The notes: generated by a model from the sequence alone, not told the origin. DNA of 64,000 bases from Comamonas badia DSM 17552 (GCF_000484635.1 NZ_AXVM01000001.1:558001-622000); one strand, 5' to 3'. Shown: positions 52,498 through 62,043, counted from the stretch's first letter. A program made the numbers and translations.

Positions 52498-53769
52498 ATG
52501 ACCAATACCCCCAAAACCACCCCTCCCGACATCCCGGCCGACGACAGCGTGGTCGCCATCGCCCGCCAGGCCATTCTCGATGCCCAGCGCGCCGTGTTTG
52601 GCTATGAACTGTTCGACCGCAGCACCGCGGCCGACAAGCACACCGCCGCCACGGATGCGGCCGTGCTGTTCAACGCTCTGTCCTACGCCGGATCGGAAAG
52701 CCTCATCGGCCGCAATGTCGTCTTCATCAATTGCACCCACGAAAGCCTGGTCGGCGCGCACCTGGACCTGATCCATCCCGAGAAGGTGGTGCTCGAAGTG
52801 CCTCCGCTGAGAGCCGAGGCGTCTGCGCAGGACATCGACGGCAAGCTGGTGATCTTCCAAGGCCTGAAGGAACGCGGCTTTCGCATCGCGCTGGACCAGA
52901 ATGCCCTGCGCAAGCCCTATGCCAGCTGGCTGCCGCTGGCGGATTTCATCAAGCTGGACATGATGGCGTTCAAGCCGGAACTGGCCGAGCCGCTGGTGAA
53001 GTTCGCACGCTCGGCCAACGCCAAGGCGACGCTGGTGGCTGAAAAGGTGGAATCGGCCGAGCAGTACGAACGCATGGCAAGGCTCGGCGTGACCCTGTTC
53101 CAGGGCTACTGGTTTGCCAAGCCCACGGTGGTCAAGGCCCAGACCATACGCCCGACCCAGGCCACCATCCTGCAGCTCATCAACCTGGTGCGCAAGCAGG
53201 CCGAGACGGACGAAATCGAACAGCTGCTCAAGCGCGATCCCACACTCTCCTTCAACCTGCTGCGTTTCATCAACTCCTCGGGTTTCGGCCTGCAGGTGGA
53301 GATCACCTCGTTCAAACACGCGGTGATGATCCTGGGGCTCAAGAAGCTGTTTCGCTGGGCCGCGCTGCTGCTCACCACCTCGCGCAACACCAGCACGCCG
53401 CTGGCCGTGGGCCAGACCGCCGTGGTGCGCGGGCGGCTGATGGAGCTGCTGGCCGCAGAAATGCTGCCGCCGCAAGAGTGCGACAACGCCTTCGTGGTCG
53501 GTGTGTTCTCGCTGCTCGATGTGATGCTGGGCGTACCGCTGGAGCGCGCACTGGAAACTGTGTCGCTGCCCGAGCCGGTGGTCGATGCACTGCTGCACAA
53601 AAAGGGGGTGTTCGCCCCTTTCCTGGAGCTGACCATCGCCTGCGAAAGCGGCGACGATGCCGCCTTCGCGCGCGCCGCCGCGCAGCTGCAGCTGTCCAAC
53701 CACCAGGTCAACATGGCGCACATGCAGGCGCTGGCCTGGGCGGACGAACTGACCAGCGACAGCCAGTAG
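52498..53769 (+). CDS. EAL-HDOD signalling protein, second of tandem pair
   Basis: 423 residues. It aligns over its full length with the preceding protein: VVAIARQAILDAQRAVFGYE (first segment), FINCTHESLVGAHLDLIHP, LPLADFIKLDMMAFKP, GVTLFQGYWFAKPTVVKAQ, and the HDOD part LKRDPTLSFNLLRFINSSGF. The EAL triad is again altered (YELF). The two have diverged clearly, so the duplication is not recent. Both end LAWADxx after NMAHxQALAWAD, a conserved tail. Confidence 0.85.
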   Translation: MTNTPKTTPPDIPADDSVVAIARQAILDAQRAVFGYELFDRSTAADKHTAATDAAVLFNALSYAGSESLIGRNVVFINCTHESLVGAHLDLIHPEKVVLEVPPLRAEASAQDIDGKLVIFQGLKERGFRIALDQNALRKPYASWLPLADFIKLDMMAFKPELAEPLVKFARSANAKATLVAEKVESAEQYERMARLGVTLFQGYWFAKPTVVKAQTIRPTQATILQLINLVRKQAETDEIEQLLKRDPTLSFNLLRFINSSGFGLQVEITSFKHAVMILGLKKLFRWAALLLTTSRNTSTPLAVGQTAVVRGRLMELLAAEMLPPQECDNAFVVGVFSLLDVMLGVPLERALETVSLPEPVVDALLHKKGVFAPFLELTIACESGDDAAFARAAAQLQLSNHQVNMAHMQALAWADELTSDSQ

Positions 53770-53782
53770 CCCGCCGCCCGCC

Positions 53783-54697
53783 TCACCCGCGCGGGTGGTG
53801 CTGCGCATGCAGCTGCTTGAGCCGCTCGCGCGCCACGTGGGTATAGATCGTGGTGGTTGAAATATCGGCGTGGCCCAGCAGCAGCTGCACCACGCGCAGG
53901 TCCGCGCCGTGGTTGAGCAAATGCGTGGCAAACGCGTGGCGCAGGGTGTGGGGAGAGAGCGGCACCGCAATGCCGCCCAGCTGGGCATACTTCTTGACCA
54001 GCATCCAGAACATCACCCGCGTCATGGCGCCGCCTCTATGGGTGACGAAAAGGTCTGGCGTCTGCTGCCCGCCCAGGATCACCTCGCGCGACTCCTGCAC
54101 ATAGCGCTGCAGCCATTCGCACGCCATCTCTCCCATGGGCACGAGCCGCTCCTTGCTGCCCTTGCCCAGCACCCGCACCACGCCCTCGGCCAGGCTGACA
54201 TGAAACGTCTTGAGCCCCACGAGCTCGCTCACGCGCAGGCCGCTGGCGTACATCAGCTCCAGCATTGCACGGTCGCGCAGGCCCAGAGCGGTGGCGACGT
54301 CGGGCGCGGCCAGCAGGGCTTCCACCTGCGCCTGCGTCAGCACACCCGGCCTGCGCGGAGGCTGGCGCGCGGCCAGCATGCGCAGCGTCGGGTCCCCCGC
54401 CAGCAAGCCCTGCTGGCGCGCCCAGTGGAAGAAGCGCCGGAAGACCGTCAGCCGCCGGTTGGCGGTGGTGGCGCGCGTCTGGGCGTGGCGCGCGGCGAAA
54501 TACGCATTGAGCTGCGCCTCCGTGGCCTGCAGCAACCCTGAATCCTGTCCCGCAAGCCAGGCGGCCAACGCGCCCAGGTCGCGGCGGTAGGCCTGCAGGG
54601 TATTGGCAGCCAGGCCGTCCTGCAGCCACAGGGCGTCGGCAAAGCCGTCGATCAGGCGCGTATCGCTGTCGGAGGAGGAAAGGGAAATATTCGCCAT
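53783..54697 (-). CDS. xerD: Site-specific tyrosine recombinase XerD
   Basis: 304 residues from the ATG at 54697. The catalytic set is complete: Arg in YASGLRVSEL, Lys in GKGSKERL, HxxR in SPHTLRHAFATHLL, His in LLLGHADIST and Tyr in TTIYTHVARERL. The N-terminal SAM-like core-binding domain begins LIDGFADALWLQDGLAANTL. It resolves chromosome dimers with XerC and FtsK. It is a chromosomal housekeeping recombinase and not an element integrase, judging by length and sequence. Confidence 0.95.
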   Translation of the reverse strand: MANISLSSSDSDTRLIDGFADALWLQDGLAANTLQAYRRDLGALAAWLAGQDSGLLQATEAQLNAYFAARHAQTRATTANRRLTVFRRFFHWARQQGLLAGDPTLRMLAARQPPRRPGVLTQAQVEALLAAPDVATALGLRDRAMLELMYASGLRVSELVGLKTFHVSLAEGVVRVLGKGSKERLVPMGEMACEWLQRYVQESREVILGGQQTPDLFVTHRGGAMTRVMFWMLVKKYAQLGGIAVPLSPHTLRHAFATHLLNHGADLRVVQLLLGHADISTTTIYTHVARERLKQLHAQHHPRG

Positions 54698-54808
54698 CAC
54701 GCATTCAGGAAATTGCCGGCCGCCGCGGATCGGTCGAGGCACGCCAGGCCATCTCCGCCCCGCCGCAGCGCCACCCGCCTGTCTCGGCATGATGCCGCAT
54801 GGACCAGC

Positions 54809-56776
54809 TCAAGAGGCGCCGGGGCTCATGCGCCATCCGGGCCTGCGCAGCCACTGCAGCAGCAGCGACAGCGCGATCAGCGCCAGGCCCACCGCATCGG
54901 CCCAGGCATGGGGATAGACCAGCAGCAGCCCGGCGGCAATGAAGGCCAGGCGCTCCCACCAGCGGCAGCGCACCAGCGCCCAGTTCTGCGCGCCGCAAGC
55001 CAGGGCCGCGATGCCGGCCGAGGCGGTGACGACGATCCAGGCAACCTCCCACCACGACACACCCGCCGGCGGCTTGAGCAGCAGGCCGGCCCCGGCCGGG
55101 TCGAGCACGAAGACGAACGGCAGCAGGAAAGCCGGCAGCGTGTACTTCCAGGACTGCAGCGTCGTCTTGTACGGGTCGCCCCCGGTGATGGCGGCGGCCG
55201 CGAAGGGCGAGAGCGCGGTGGGCGGCGAGACCTCGGAGAGCACGGCGTAGTAGAAGATGAACATGTGCGCCGCGTAGTCGGGCACACCGAGCTTGACCAG
55301 CGCCGGCGCGGCGATCACGGCGCAGATGATGTAGCTCGCCGTCACCGGCACCGCCAGCCCGATGATCCAGACGATCAGCGCGGTGTAGATCGCCGTCAGC
55401 AGCAGGTTGCCGCCGGCATAGTCGATGACGATGGAGCTGAACTTCAGGCCCAGGCCGGTCTTGCCGACCACGCCGACGATCACGCCCGCGGCCGCGCAGG
55501 TGGCGGCCACGCTGAGCGCCTGCTTGGAGCCGTCGCTCAGCGCGGCGATCAGCTTGGGCGGCCACATTGCCGTCTCGCGCGACAGGAAGCTCACCGCGAA
55601 GGCGACCACGGTGGCCCAGAACACCGACATCAGTGGCGAGAAGCCGTAGACCATGAAGCCGACGATGGCCACGAGCGAGAGGAAGTGAAACCAGAACCGG
55701 GCCGCCAGTTGCAGCGCGGTGGCGCCGACGCGCGTTTCCTCCAGGGCGCCGCCGCTGCTGAATTTCCTCGAATCGAGTTCCACCATCAGGAACAGCGACA
55801 GGTAGTACAGGCAGGTGGGAATGGCCGCCATCAGCAGCACGTCGAGGTAGGAGATCTTCAGGAACTCGGCGATCAGGAAGGCCGCCGCGCCCAGCACCGG
55901 CGGCGAGATGATGGCGCCCAGGCCGCCGGCCGCGAGCAGGCCGCCGGCCGAATTGGCGTCGTAGTGGGCGCGGCGCAGCATGGGCCAGGCCACGGTGCCG
56001 ATGGTGACCGTGGTGGCCACCCCCGAGCCCGAGGGGCCGCCCAGCAGGAAGGACGACAGCACCACGGTGCGCCCCGCGCCCGAGCGCTTGCCGCCCAGCA
56101 GGGCGAAGCTGAAATCGAGAAAGAACTTGCCGGCGCCCGAGTGCTGCAGGAAGGCGCCGAAGATGGTGAACATGATGATCAGCGTCGCCGAGACGTCGAT
56201 GGCGGTGCCGAAGATGCCTTCGAGCGACATGTACATCACGCCGATCATGCTGCTCAGGTCATAGCCGCGATGGGTCCATTGCCCCGGCAGGTAGGGCCCG
56301 AGGAAGGCGTAGGCGCCGAACAGCACGACCACCAAGGGCATGATCCAGCCGGTGGTGCGCCGGCACGCCTCCAGCACCAGCAGCACGAAGGCGACCCCGA
56401 AGGCCAGATCCCAGTGGTCGGGCAGGGTGCTGCGGTCCCAGAAGTCGTCGCCGCCCATCAGGATGTAGACGATGGTGGCGGCGCCCAGCAGGCCGAGCAG
56501 CACGTCATACCACATCAACCGGTTGCGCAGCCGCCTGGCCGCCGGAAAGATGAGGAAGATCAGCAACAGCACGAAGCCGACGTGCACCGGGCGCAGCACC
56601 TGCGTGGGCACGATGGAGGCCGCGGCGTACAGGTGGAACAGCGACATCACCACCAGCAAGGTGGTGATCAGGAGGTCGAGGCGGCCGCCAAACCGGCTGG
56701 CGGCGCCCTCCTCTTCTTCGATGAACTGCTCGGCGGCCTTCAGTTGCTCGTCGGTGACGGTATCGTCGGCGGCCAT
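54809..56776 (-). CDS. TRAP transporter fused permease (DctQM-type)
   Basis: 655 residues, highly hydrophobic, with a short cytoplasmic N terminus (EEEGAASRFGG). It is the fused small-and-large TRAP permease of the TAXI class, with LLGGPSGSGVATTVTIGTVA and AGGLGAIISPPVLGAAAFL, and LSEVSPPTALSPFAAAAITGG near the C terminus. It exploits a sodium gradient to import an organic acid bound by the TAXI protein. The binding-protein gene lies 19 bases upstream on the same strand. Confidence 0.93.
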   Translation of the reverse strand: MAADDTVTDEQLKAAEQFIEEEEGAASRFGGRLDLLITTLLVVMSLFHLYAAASIVPTQVLRPVHVGFVLLLIFLIFPAARRLRNRLMWYDVLLGLLGAATIVYILMGGDDFWDRSTLPDHWDLAFGVAFVLLVLEACRRTTGWIMPLVVVLFGAYAFLGPYLPGQWTHRGYDLSSMIGVMYMSLEGIFGTAIDVSATLIIMFTIFGAFLQHSGAGKFFLDFSFALLGGKRSGAGRTVVLSSFLLGGPSGSGVATTVTIGTVAWPMLRRAHYDANSAGGLLAAGGLGAIISPPVLGAAAFLIAEFLKISYLDVLLMAAIPTCLYYLSLFLMVELDSRKFSSGGALEETRVGATALQLAARFWFHFLSLVAIVGFMVYGFSPLMSVFWATVVAFAVSFLSRETAMWPPKLIAALSDGSKQALSVAATCAAAGVIVGVVGKTGLGLKFSSIVIDYAGGNLLLTAIYTALIVWIIGLAVPVTASYIICAVIAAPALVKLGVPDYAAHMFIFYYAVLSEVSPPTALSPFAAAAITGGDPYKTTLQSWKYTLPAFLLPFVFVLDPAGAGLLLKPPAGVSWWEVAWIVVTASAGIAALACGAQNWALVRCRWWERLAFIAAGLLLVYPHAWADAVGLALIALSLLLQWLRRPGWRMSPGAS

Positions 56777-56795
56777 GGAGAACGCATCCGGCCGG

Positions 56796-57755
56796 TCAGT
56801 TCTTGAACTTCACGCCGCGCTCTTCAAAATACTTGCGCGCGCCGGGGTGCAGGGGAATGGGCGAACCGGCGGCTTGGGCTTCCAGCGTGATGTTCTGGGC
56901 CTCGCGGTGCACCGCGACCAGCTCATCCTTGTGCTCCATCAGCGTCTTGACGATGGTGTAGGCCATCTCGTCGCTCATCGCCTTGTCGGCCACCAGCAGG
57001 TTCCAGACGTCGATGTTGCTGGCATCCCTGGCCTGCCCCTTGTAGGCATTGGCGGGTATCGTGCTCTTGACGTAGAGCGGGCCCCACTTCTTGTTCATCG
57101 CGTCGGCGTATTCGGCATGGTCGATCAGCTTGAGCGCCATCCCGGGCGTCGCCGCCAGATCGGTGATGGCGGCCGTGGGCACCCCGCCAACCCAGACCAG
57201 GCCATCGATCTTGCGGTCCTTCATCGCATTGACGCCCTCGGCGACCGACAGCCGCTCGCGCTGCACCTCCTTGGCGATGCCCGCGGCCTCGAACAGGCGC
57301 ATGGCCATCACCTCGGTGCCGCTGTTGGGCTCGCCTGTGGAAATGCGCTTGCCCTTGAAATCGGCCAGCTTGTCGATCCCCGTGCCCTCCACGGTGACGA
57401 CATGCATCTTGTTCGGATAAAGCACCAGCAGGGTGCGTGCGTCCACCGGACGGTTCTTGAACTTGCCCGCGCCTTCGGTGGCGTCATAGGCCGAGTCGGC
57501 CATCGAAAAACCGAAATCCTGCTTGCCCTGGCCAATCAGTTGCAGATTCGCCACCGAGGCGCCCGTGACTTCGGCGGTGGCTTCCCAGCCCTTGACGTAT
57601 TTGGACAGGACGGCCGCCATGCCCCCGCCCATCGGGTAATACACGCCGCCCGTGCCGCCCGTGCCGATGGACAACCGGGTCATCGTCTGCGCGCCTGCCA
57701 TGCCACCCAGGCAAAGTGCCACTCCGGCCAGGAATCCGATCAGTATTCTCTTCAT
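56796..57755 (-). CDS. TAXI-family TRAP substrate-binding protein
   Basis: 319 residues from the ATG at 57755, with a signal ending GGMAGAQ. The frame runs further to 58871 but that part is antisense to the AEC transporter. TAXI marks are SIGTGGTGGVYYPMGGGMA at the mature N terminus, ATAEVTGASVANLQLIGQGKQ and GEPNSGTEVMAMRLFEAAG. TAXI proteins often bind glutamate or other dicarboxylates. It is paired with the fused permease. Confidence 0.95.
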   Translation of the reverse strand: MKRILIGFLAGVALCLGGMAGAQTMTRLSIGTGGTGGVYYPMGGGMAAVLSKYVKGWEATAEVTGASVANLQLIGQGKQDFGFSMADSAYDATEGAGKFKNRPVDARTLLVLYPNKMHVVTVEGTGIDKLADFKGKRISTGEPNSGTEVMAMRLFEAAGIAKEVQRERLSVAEGVNAMKDRKIDGLVWVGGVPTAAITDLAATPGMALKLIDHAEYADAMNKKWGPLYVKSTIPANAYKGQARDASNIDVWNLLVADKAMSDEMAYTIVKTLMEHKDELVAVHREAQNITLEAQAAGSPIPLHPGARKYFEERGVKFKN

Positions 57756-57959
57756 GTCCAGGGTCTCCATCAAAAAGGTTGGTGGCCTGCCGGGAACCGG
57801 CATCGCAGGCCGCACAAAAAGTATAGAGGCCGGGCTCCCGATGCCAAGAGAGGGAAATCCCGACGCGCCACGGGACAAAATGGAGTGTTCCGCTCCACAA
57901 TCCGTCGCCTGCTGGCGAATCCGCCCCCGGGTCCCTGCCCGCGCCACCGCCTGACCATC

Positions 57960-58865
57960 GTGAACTACGCCGCGCTGCTGCTGCCCGATTTTTCGCTCAT
58001 CCTCGTGGGCTGGCTCATCTGCCGCTTCACGCCGCTGAACCGCGGCGTCTGGCAGCCGGTGGAGCGGCTGGTGTATTACCTGCTGTTTCCGATCCTGCTG
58101 TTTCTCTCGATCGTCAAGACGCCAATCAACCTGGGCGAAGCCTCCAGCCTGATGGCCGCCGGCCTGCTGCTGAGCTGCGGCGGCGTCGCGCTGTCGTGGA
58201 GCCTGCCGCACCTGCCCCTGTTCAGGCGCCACATCGACGCGCGCGACCACGCCGGTGCCGCGCAGGTGGCGTTCCGCTTCAATTCCTACATTGCGCTGGC
58301 GCTGGCCGCGCGCGTGGCGGGCGAGGCCGGTTCGCAGGCGGTGGCGATCCTGATCGGGGTCTGCGTGCCGCTGATCAACGTGGCCGCCGTCTGGCCGATG
58401 GCGCGGCACAGCGAAAGCCGGCTGCTGCGCGAGCTGGCGCGCAATCCGCTGATCATCGCCACCGTGTCCGGGCTGGCATTCAACCTCGCCGGGCTGCAGC
58501 TGCCGGGCTGGCTCGCGCCTTCGCTGCAGCGCGTGGGCGCCACCGCCGTGCCGCTGGGCCTGATGGCCGTGGGCGCGGGCATGCAGTGGGGGCAGTTGCA
58601 GACCAGCCGGCTGCTCACCGCCGGGGTGCTCGCCATCCGCCACGTTCTGATGCCGGCCTGGGGCTGGCTGCTGGCCCGCCTGCTGGGACTGGAGAGCACG
58701 CAGGCCACGGTACTGGTGGCCTTTGCCGCGCTGCCCACGGCATCGAGCTGCTACGTGCTGGCGGTGCAGATGGGCTACCGCGGGCCGTACGTGGCCGGGC
58801 TCATCACGCTGTCGCACATCGTGGCCCTGGCGAGCATTCCGCTGGCACTGCGGTTTTTCTCCTGA
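57960..58865 (+). CDS. AEC family (auxin-efflux-carrier-like) transporter
   Basis: 301 residues from a GTG at 57960 (VNYAALLLPDFSLILVGWL); the frame extends far upstream but only antisense to the TRAP genes. About 10 hydrophobic segments and the AEC layout (VYYLLFPILLFLSIVKTP, FRFNSYIALALAARVAG, ASSCYVLAVQMGYRG) are seen. Related proteins export malonate, malate or other organic acids. It diverges from the TAXI gene by about 200 bases. Confidence 0.88.
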   Translation: MNYAALLLPDFSLILVGWLICRFTPLNRGVWQPVERLVYYLLFPILLFLSIVKTPINLGEASSLMAAGLLLSCGGVALSWSLPHLPLFRRHIDARDHAGAAQVAFRFNSYIALALAARVAGEAGSQAVAILIGVCVPLINVAAVWPMARHSESRLLRELARNPLIIATVSGLAFNLAGLQLPGWLAPSLQRVGATAVPLGLMAVGAGMQWGQLQTSRLLTAGVLAIRHVLMPAWGWLLARLLGLESTQATVLVAFAALPTASSCYVLAVQMGYRGPYVAGLITLSHIVALASIPLALRFFS

Positions 58866-58918
58866 AAACATAGCTTTTTGCGCATGGTAGATAAGCGCTA
58901 ACGCCTGTTTTTATTCAC
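58866..58918 (+). repeat. Dispersed repeat between AEC transporter gene and queG
   Basis: CATAGCTTTTTGCGCATGGT, AGATAAGCGCTAACGCCTGT and TTTTATTCA follow the repeat order. It fills nearly all of the 79-base gap between the two convergent genes. Confidence 0.6.
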
Positions 58919-58944
58919 GGTTAAAGCGGCTCCCACCGCCGCAA

Positions 58945-60021
58945 TCATCCCTGCTGCAGCGCCCAGGCAACATGCTCGCGTACCAGCTCGCTCGGGTGAT
59001 CGCGCCGCGCGCGCAAGGCCGTGCGAATGGCTTGCGCCTCTTCACCACTGGCCTGGCGCAGCGCATTGCCCAGCGCCACGGCCACGTTGCGCAGCCAGCG
59101 TTCGTGGTTGATGCGCCGGATCGGCCCGCCCTCGGTGCGCCTCAAAAACGTTTCCTCGTCCCACAGGAACAGATCGACGAGCTGCCGGCCCACCAGCGGC
59201 GAGCGCTCATCGAAGTCAGCGACCTCGGTTTTCCGCGCGTACTTGTTCCACGGGCAGATGGTCTGGCAATCGTCGCAGCCGTAGATGTGGTTGCCCATTT
59301 GCGCGCGCAGTGCTTCGGGGATCGCACCCTTGTTTTCTATCGTCAGGTAGGAGATGCAGCGGCGTGCATCGACCACGCCGGGCGCGACGATGGCCTGCGT
59401 CGGGCAGACGTCGATGCAGGCGGTGCAGGTGCCGCAATGGTCGGTGACGGGCGCGGTCGGCGTGAGCGCGAAATCGACGTAGATTTCGCCCAGAAAGAAC
59501 ATCGAGCCCGCGTCGCGCGAAAGGACCAGGCCGTGCCTGCCCTGCCAGCCCTGGCCGCTCAGGCGCGCCAATTCCTTCTCCAGCACCGGGGCCGAATCGG
59601 TGAACGCCCGGTGGCCAAACGGCCCGATGGCCTCGGCAATGCGCTCGCACAGCTTGTTCAGCCGCCCTCTGACCACCTTGTGGTAATCCCTGCCGCGCGC
59701 GTAGAGCGACACCACGCCCTCTTGCGGGCGCTGCAGCCGCTGCAGTTCCCGCGCTGCCCAGTCGGAGGGCGCATCCCGCGGCAGATAAGGCATGCGCGCG
59801 GTAATCACGCTCAAGGTGCCGGGCAAAAGCTCCGCCGGGCGCGTGCGCTTGGTGCCGTGCCGCTCCATGTAGTGCAGGCTGCCGTGATAGCCCTTGGCAA
59901 GCCAGTCCAGAAAACGCGGCTCGGCCAACGAGAGGTCCACGCCCGAGACGCCGATTTGGGAAAATCCCAACTCCCGCGCCCAGACGCCGATCTGCGCCAT
60001 CAATTGCCCGTCGTCCACCAT
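58945..60021 (-). CDS. queG: Epoxyqueuosine reductase QueG
   Basis: 358 residues from the ATG at 60021 (MVDDGQLMAQIGVWARELGF); an upstream extension is antisense to tsaE. Two 4Fe-4S motifs are present: DHCGTCTACIDVCPTQAI and CDDCQTICPWNKYAR. The cobalamin-binding segment with YARGRDYHKVVRGRLNKL is typical of QueG. It reduces epoxyqueuosine to queuosine in the tRNA wobble position. It diverges from tsaE with 15 bases between starts, an unusually short shared promoter region. Confidence 0.96.
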   Translation of the reverse strand: MVDDGQLMAQIGVWARELGFSQIGVSGVDLSLAEPRFLDWLAKGYHGSLHYMERHGTKRTRPAELLPGTLSVITARMPYLPRDAPSDWAARELQRLQRPQEGVVSLYARGRDYHKVVRGRLNKLCERIAEAIGPFGHRAFTDSAPVLEKELARLSGQGWQGRHGLVLSRDAGSMFFLGEIYVDFALTPTAPVTDHCGTCTACIDVCPTQAIVAPGVVDARRCISYLTIENKGAIPEALRAQMGNHIYGCDDCQTICPWNKYARKTEVADFDERSPLVGRQLVDLFLWDEETFLRRTEGGPIRRINHERWLRNVAVALGNALRQASGEEAQAIRTALRARRDHPSELVREHVAWALQQG

Positions 60022-60036
60022 CGCCCGATTGTAAAA

Positions 60037-60540
60037 ATGCCTGACTCCCCCGCCATGCAGCCACCCTTGTCCCTGCAATGGCCATCCGAAGAAGCTACCG
60101 AGCGCTTTGCCCGGCGGCTGGCGCGGCTGCCGCAGCTGGCCAACGCCTTCATCACCCTGCACGGCGACCTGGGCGCGGGCAAGACCACGCTGGTGCGCCA
60201 TCTGCTGCGCGCGCTGGGTGTCACGGGACGCATCAAAAGCCCGACCTATGCGGTGGTGGAGCCCTACCAGGCGGGCGGCCTCGCCATCTGGCACTTCGAT
60301 TTTTACCGCTTCAGCGACCCGCGTGAGTGGGAAGACGCCGGCTTCCGGGACATTTTCGCCAGCCCGGGGCTGAAGCTGGCAGAATGGCCAAAAAATGCCG
60401 AAAAATGCTTGCCCGATGCAGACTTGGAACTTGAAATTCACGTAGAGGATGATGACAATAGGCGCGTCACGCTGCGTGCGGCCACTCCCTTGGGCCATGC
60501 GCTGCTGAGCGAATTGGCCCCGCCATGCGCAAATCCCTGA
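60037..60540 (+). CDS. tsaE: tRNA threonylcarbamoyladenosine ATPase TsaE
   Basis: 167 residues from the ATG at 60037, with a second in-frame ATG at 60055 as an alternative. Walker A is LHGDLGAGKTTLVRHLL; KSPTYAVVEPYQ and WHFDFYRFSDPREWEDAGF follow the TsaE pattern, and LKLAEWPKNAE the conserved EWP. It aids TsaB/TsaD in making t6A on tRNA. Its last 16 bases overlap the start of amiC, a gene pair found together in many proteobacteria. Confidence 0.95.
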   Translation: MPDSPAMQPPLSLQWPSEEATERFARRLARLPQLANAFITLHGDLGAGKTTLVRHLLRALGVTGRIKSPTYAVVEPYQAGGLAIWHFDFYRFSDPREWEDAGFRDIFASPGLKLAEWPKNAEKCLPDADLELEIHVEDDDNRRVTLRAATPLGHALLSELAPPCANP

Positions 60541-61904
60541 ACCTTTCGCCACTGCACCGCCGCACCGTGCTGCAAGCCGGTACGCTGGCGCTGCTCCTCG
60601 GTACCCGGCAAATCGCACGCGGCGCGAGCATCGTGGCGGTGCGCATCTGGCCCGCCCAGGATTACTCCCGCGTCACCATCGAATCCGACCAACCGCTGGC
60701 CACCACGCAGCAGTTCGTGCCCGAGCCGCCGCGCCTGGCGGTGGACATCGAGGGCATGAACCTCAACGCGCAACTGCGCGAGCTGGTGGGCAAGGTCAGG
60801 CCCGACGACCCCAACATCGCCGCGATCCGCATCGGCCAGTACCAGCCAGGCGTCGTGCGCATGGTGCTCGACCTGAAGCACGCCGCGCGCCCGCAGGTGT
60901 TCTCCCTGCCGCCTGTGGCCGCCTACCGCAATCGGCTGGTGCTGGATCTGTACCCGGCCGAGGCGCCAGATCCCTTGAGCAGCCTGATCGCCGAGCGCAC
61001 GGGTGCTTCGGCGAACGCCGCCGCGCCGGCGCCAGAAGCCGCCGGCGACCCTCTGGGCGAGCTCATTGCCAGCCGGCCCCGCACCGGCGCAGAGCGGCCT
61101 GCCGGCACTCCAGCGCCGGCGCCGGCCATGGCTGCCGCAGCGCCTGCGCCGGTGCCCGCACCCGCGGTCGCGCGCGGCACCGACCGCATCATCATCGTCG
61201 CGCTCGATCCTGGTCACGGCGGCGAAGACCCGGGTGCGACCGGCCCGCAGGGCACGCGCGAGAAGGACGTGGTGCTCAAGGTGGCCTACCTGCTGCGCGA
61301 CCGCATCAACGCCACCCGCATCGGCGGCAACCCGATGCGGGCCTATCTGACGCGCGACGCCGATTTCTTCGTGCCGCTGGCCACCCGCGTGGCCAAGGCG
61401 CGGCGCGTGCAGGCCGACCTATTCGTCTCCATCCACGCCGATGCCTTCACCACGCCCGACGCGCGCGGCGCCAGCGTCTTCGCGCTCAGCCAGGGCGGCG
61501 CATCGAGCTCGGCCGCGCGCTGGCTCGCGAACAAGGAAAACCAGGCCGACCTGATCGGCGGCGTGAACGTCGGCGTGCAAGACCGGCATGTGCAGCGCGC
61601 CATGCTGGACATGAGCACCACGGCGCAGATCAACGACAGCCTCAAGCTCGGCGGCGTGCTGCTGGGCGAGATCGGCTCGATGGCGAAACTGCACAAGGCA
61701 CGCGTCGAACAGGCGGGCTTTGCGGTACTGAAGGCGCCGGACATCCCCAGCGTGCTGGTGGAAACCGCCTTCATCAGCAACCCCGAAGAAGAAGCGCGCC
61801 TGCGCACCGCCGCCTACCAGGAGCAGCTGGCCGACGCGCTGATGCGCGGCATCAAGCGCTACTTTGCCAAGAACCCGCCGCTGGCGCGCAGCCGCAGCGT
61901 TTAG
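60525..61904 (+). CDS. amiC: N-acetylmuramoyl-L-alanine amidase AmiC-type
   Basis: 459 residues. The N terminus SPLHRRTVLQAGTLALLLG looks like a Tat signal with a twin arginine. An AMIN domain follows (VRIWPAQDYSRVTIESDQPL), then an Ala/Pro-rich linker of about 60 residues, then the Amidase_3 zinc enzyme: ALDPGHGGEDPG, SIHADAF, VETAFISNPEEE. It splits peptidoglycan septum during cell division. It overlaps tsaE and is probably co-transcribed with it. Confidence 0.94.
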   Translation: MRKSLNLSPLHRRTVLQAGTLALLLGTRQIARGASIVAVRIWPAQDYSRVTIESDQPLATTQQFVPEPPRLAVDIEGMNLNAQLRELVGKVRPDDPNIAAIRIGQYQPGVVRMVLDLKHAARPQVFSLPPVAAYRNRLVLDLYPAEAPDPLSSLIAERTGASANAAAPAPEAAGDPLGELIASRPRTGAERPAGTPAPAPAMAAAAPAPVPAPAVARGTDRIIIVALDPGHGGEDPGATGPQGTREKDVVLKVAYLLRDRINATRIGGNPMRAYLTRDADFFVPLATRVAKARRVQADLFVSIHADAFTTPDARGASVFALSQGGASSSAARWLANKENQADLIGGVNVGVQDRHVQRAMLDMSTTAQINDSLKLGGVLLGEIGSMAKLHKARVEQAGFAVLKAPDIPSVLVETAFISNPEEEARLRTAAYQEQLADALMRGIKRYFAKNPPLARSRSV

Positions 61905-61983
61905 AGCACGCTGAAAAATGCGCCACTGCTGGTCAGCATCTGCCTGCTGCCCGGCACAACCCATAGCCCCCACAAGCCAAGCG

Positions 61984-62043
61984 CCCCACCCGGCGGTAAC
62001 CGGATGGGGCCTTGAACCACTGGCATGCGCTTTGGTAAAGCGC
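61984..62043. terminator. Two hairpins downstream of amiC
   Basis: CCCCACCCGG-CGGTAA-CCGGATGGGG at 61984-62009 has one mismatch in a 10-bp stem, and GCGCTTT-GGT-AAAGCGC at 62027-62043 is a perfect 7-bp stem. Neither has a following U-run, so Rho-independent termination is uncertain. The rest of this 257-base gap is AT-rich near the regulator gene and holds no gene that I can support. Confidence 0.4.

Noticed and set aside
53783-54697. xerD as an integrase for a genomic island
   Set aside because: The length and motif set are those of chromosomal XerD, and no attachment repeats or cargo lie next to it.
54713-56806. Plus-strand open frame of 697 codons
   Set aside because: Antisense to the TRAP permease gene, with composition (Gln/His/Asp-rich) typical of a complementary-strand shadow.
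57756-58871. Long N-terminal extension of the TAXI protein
   Set aside because: The ATG at 57755 starts a proper signal peptide; the extension is antisense to the AEC transporter.
60388-60450. A further copy of the dispersed repeat in tsaE
   Set aside because: Only short A/T-rich and GCTTG fragments match; the block order is not kept.
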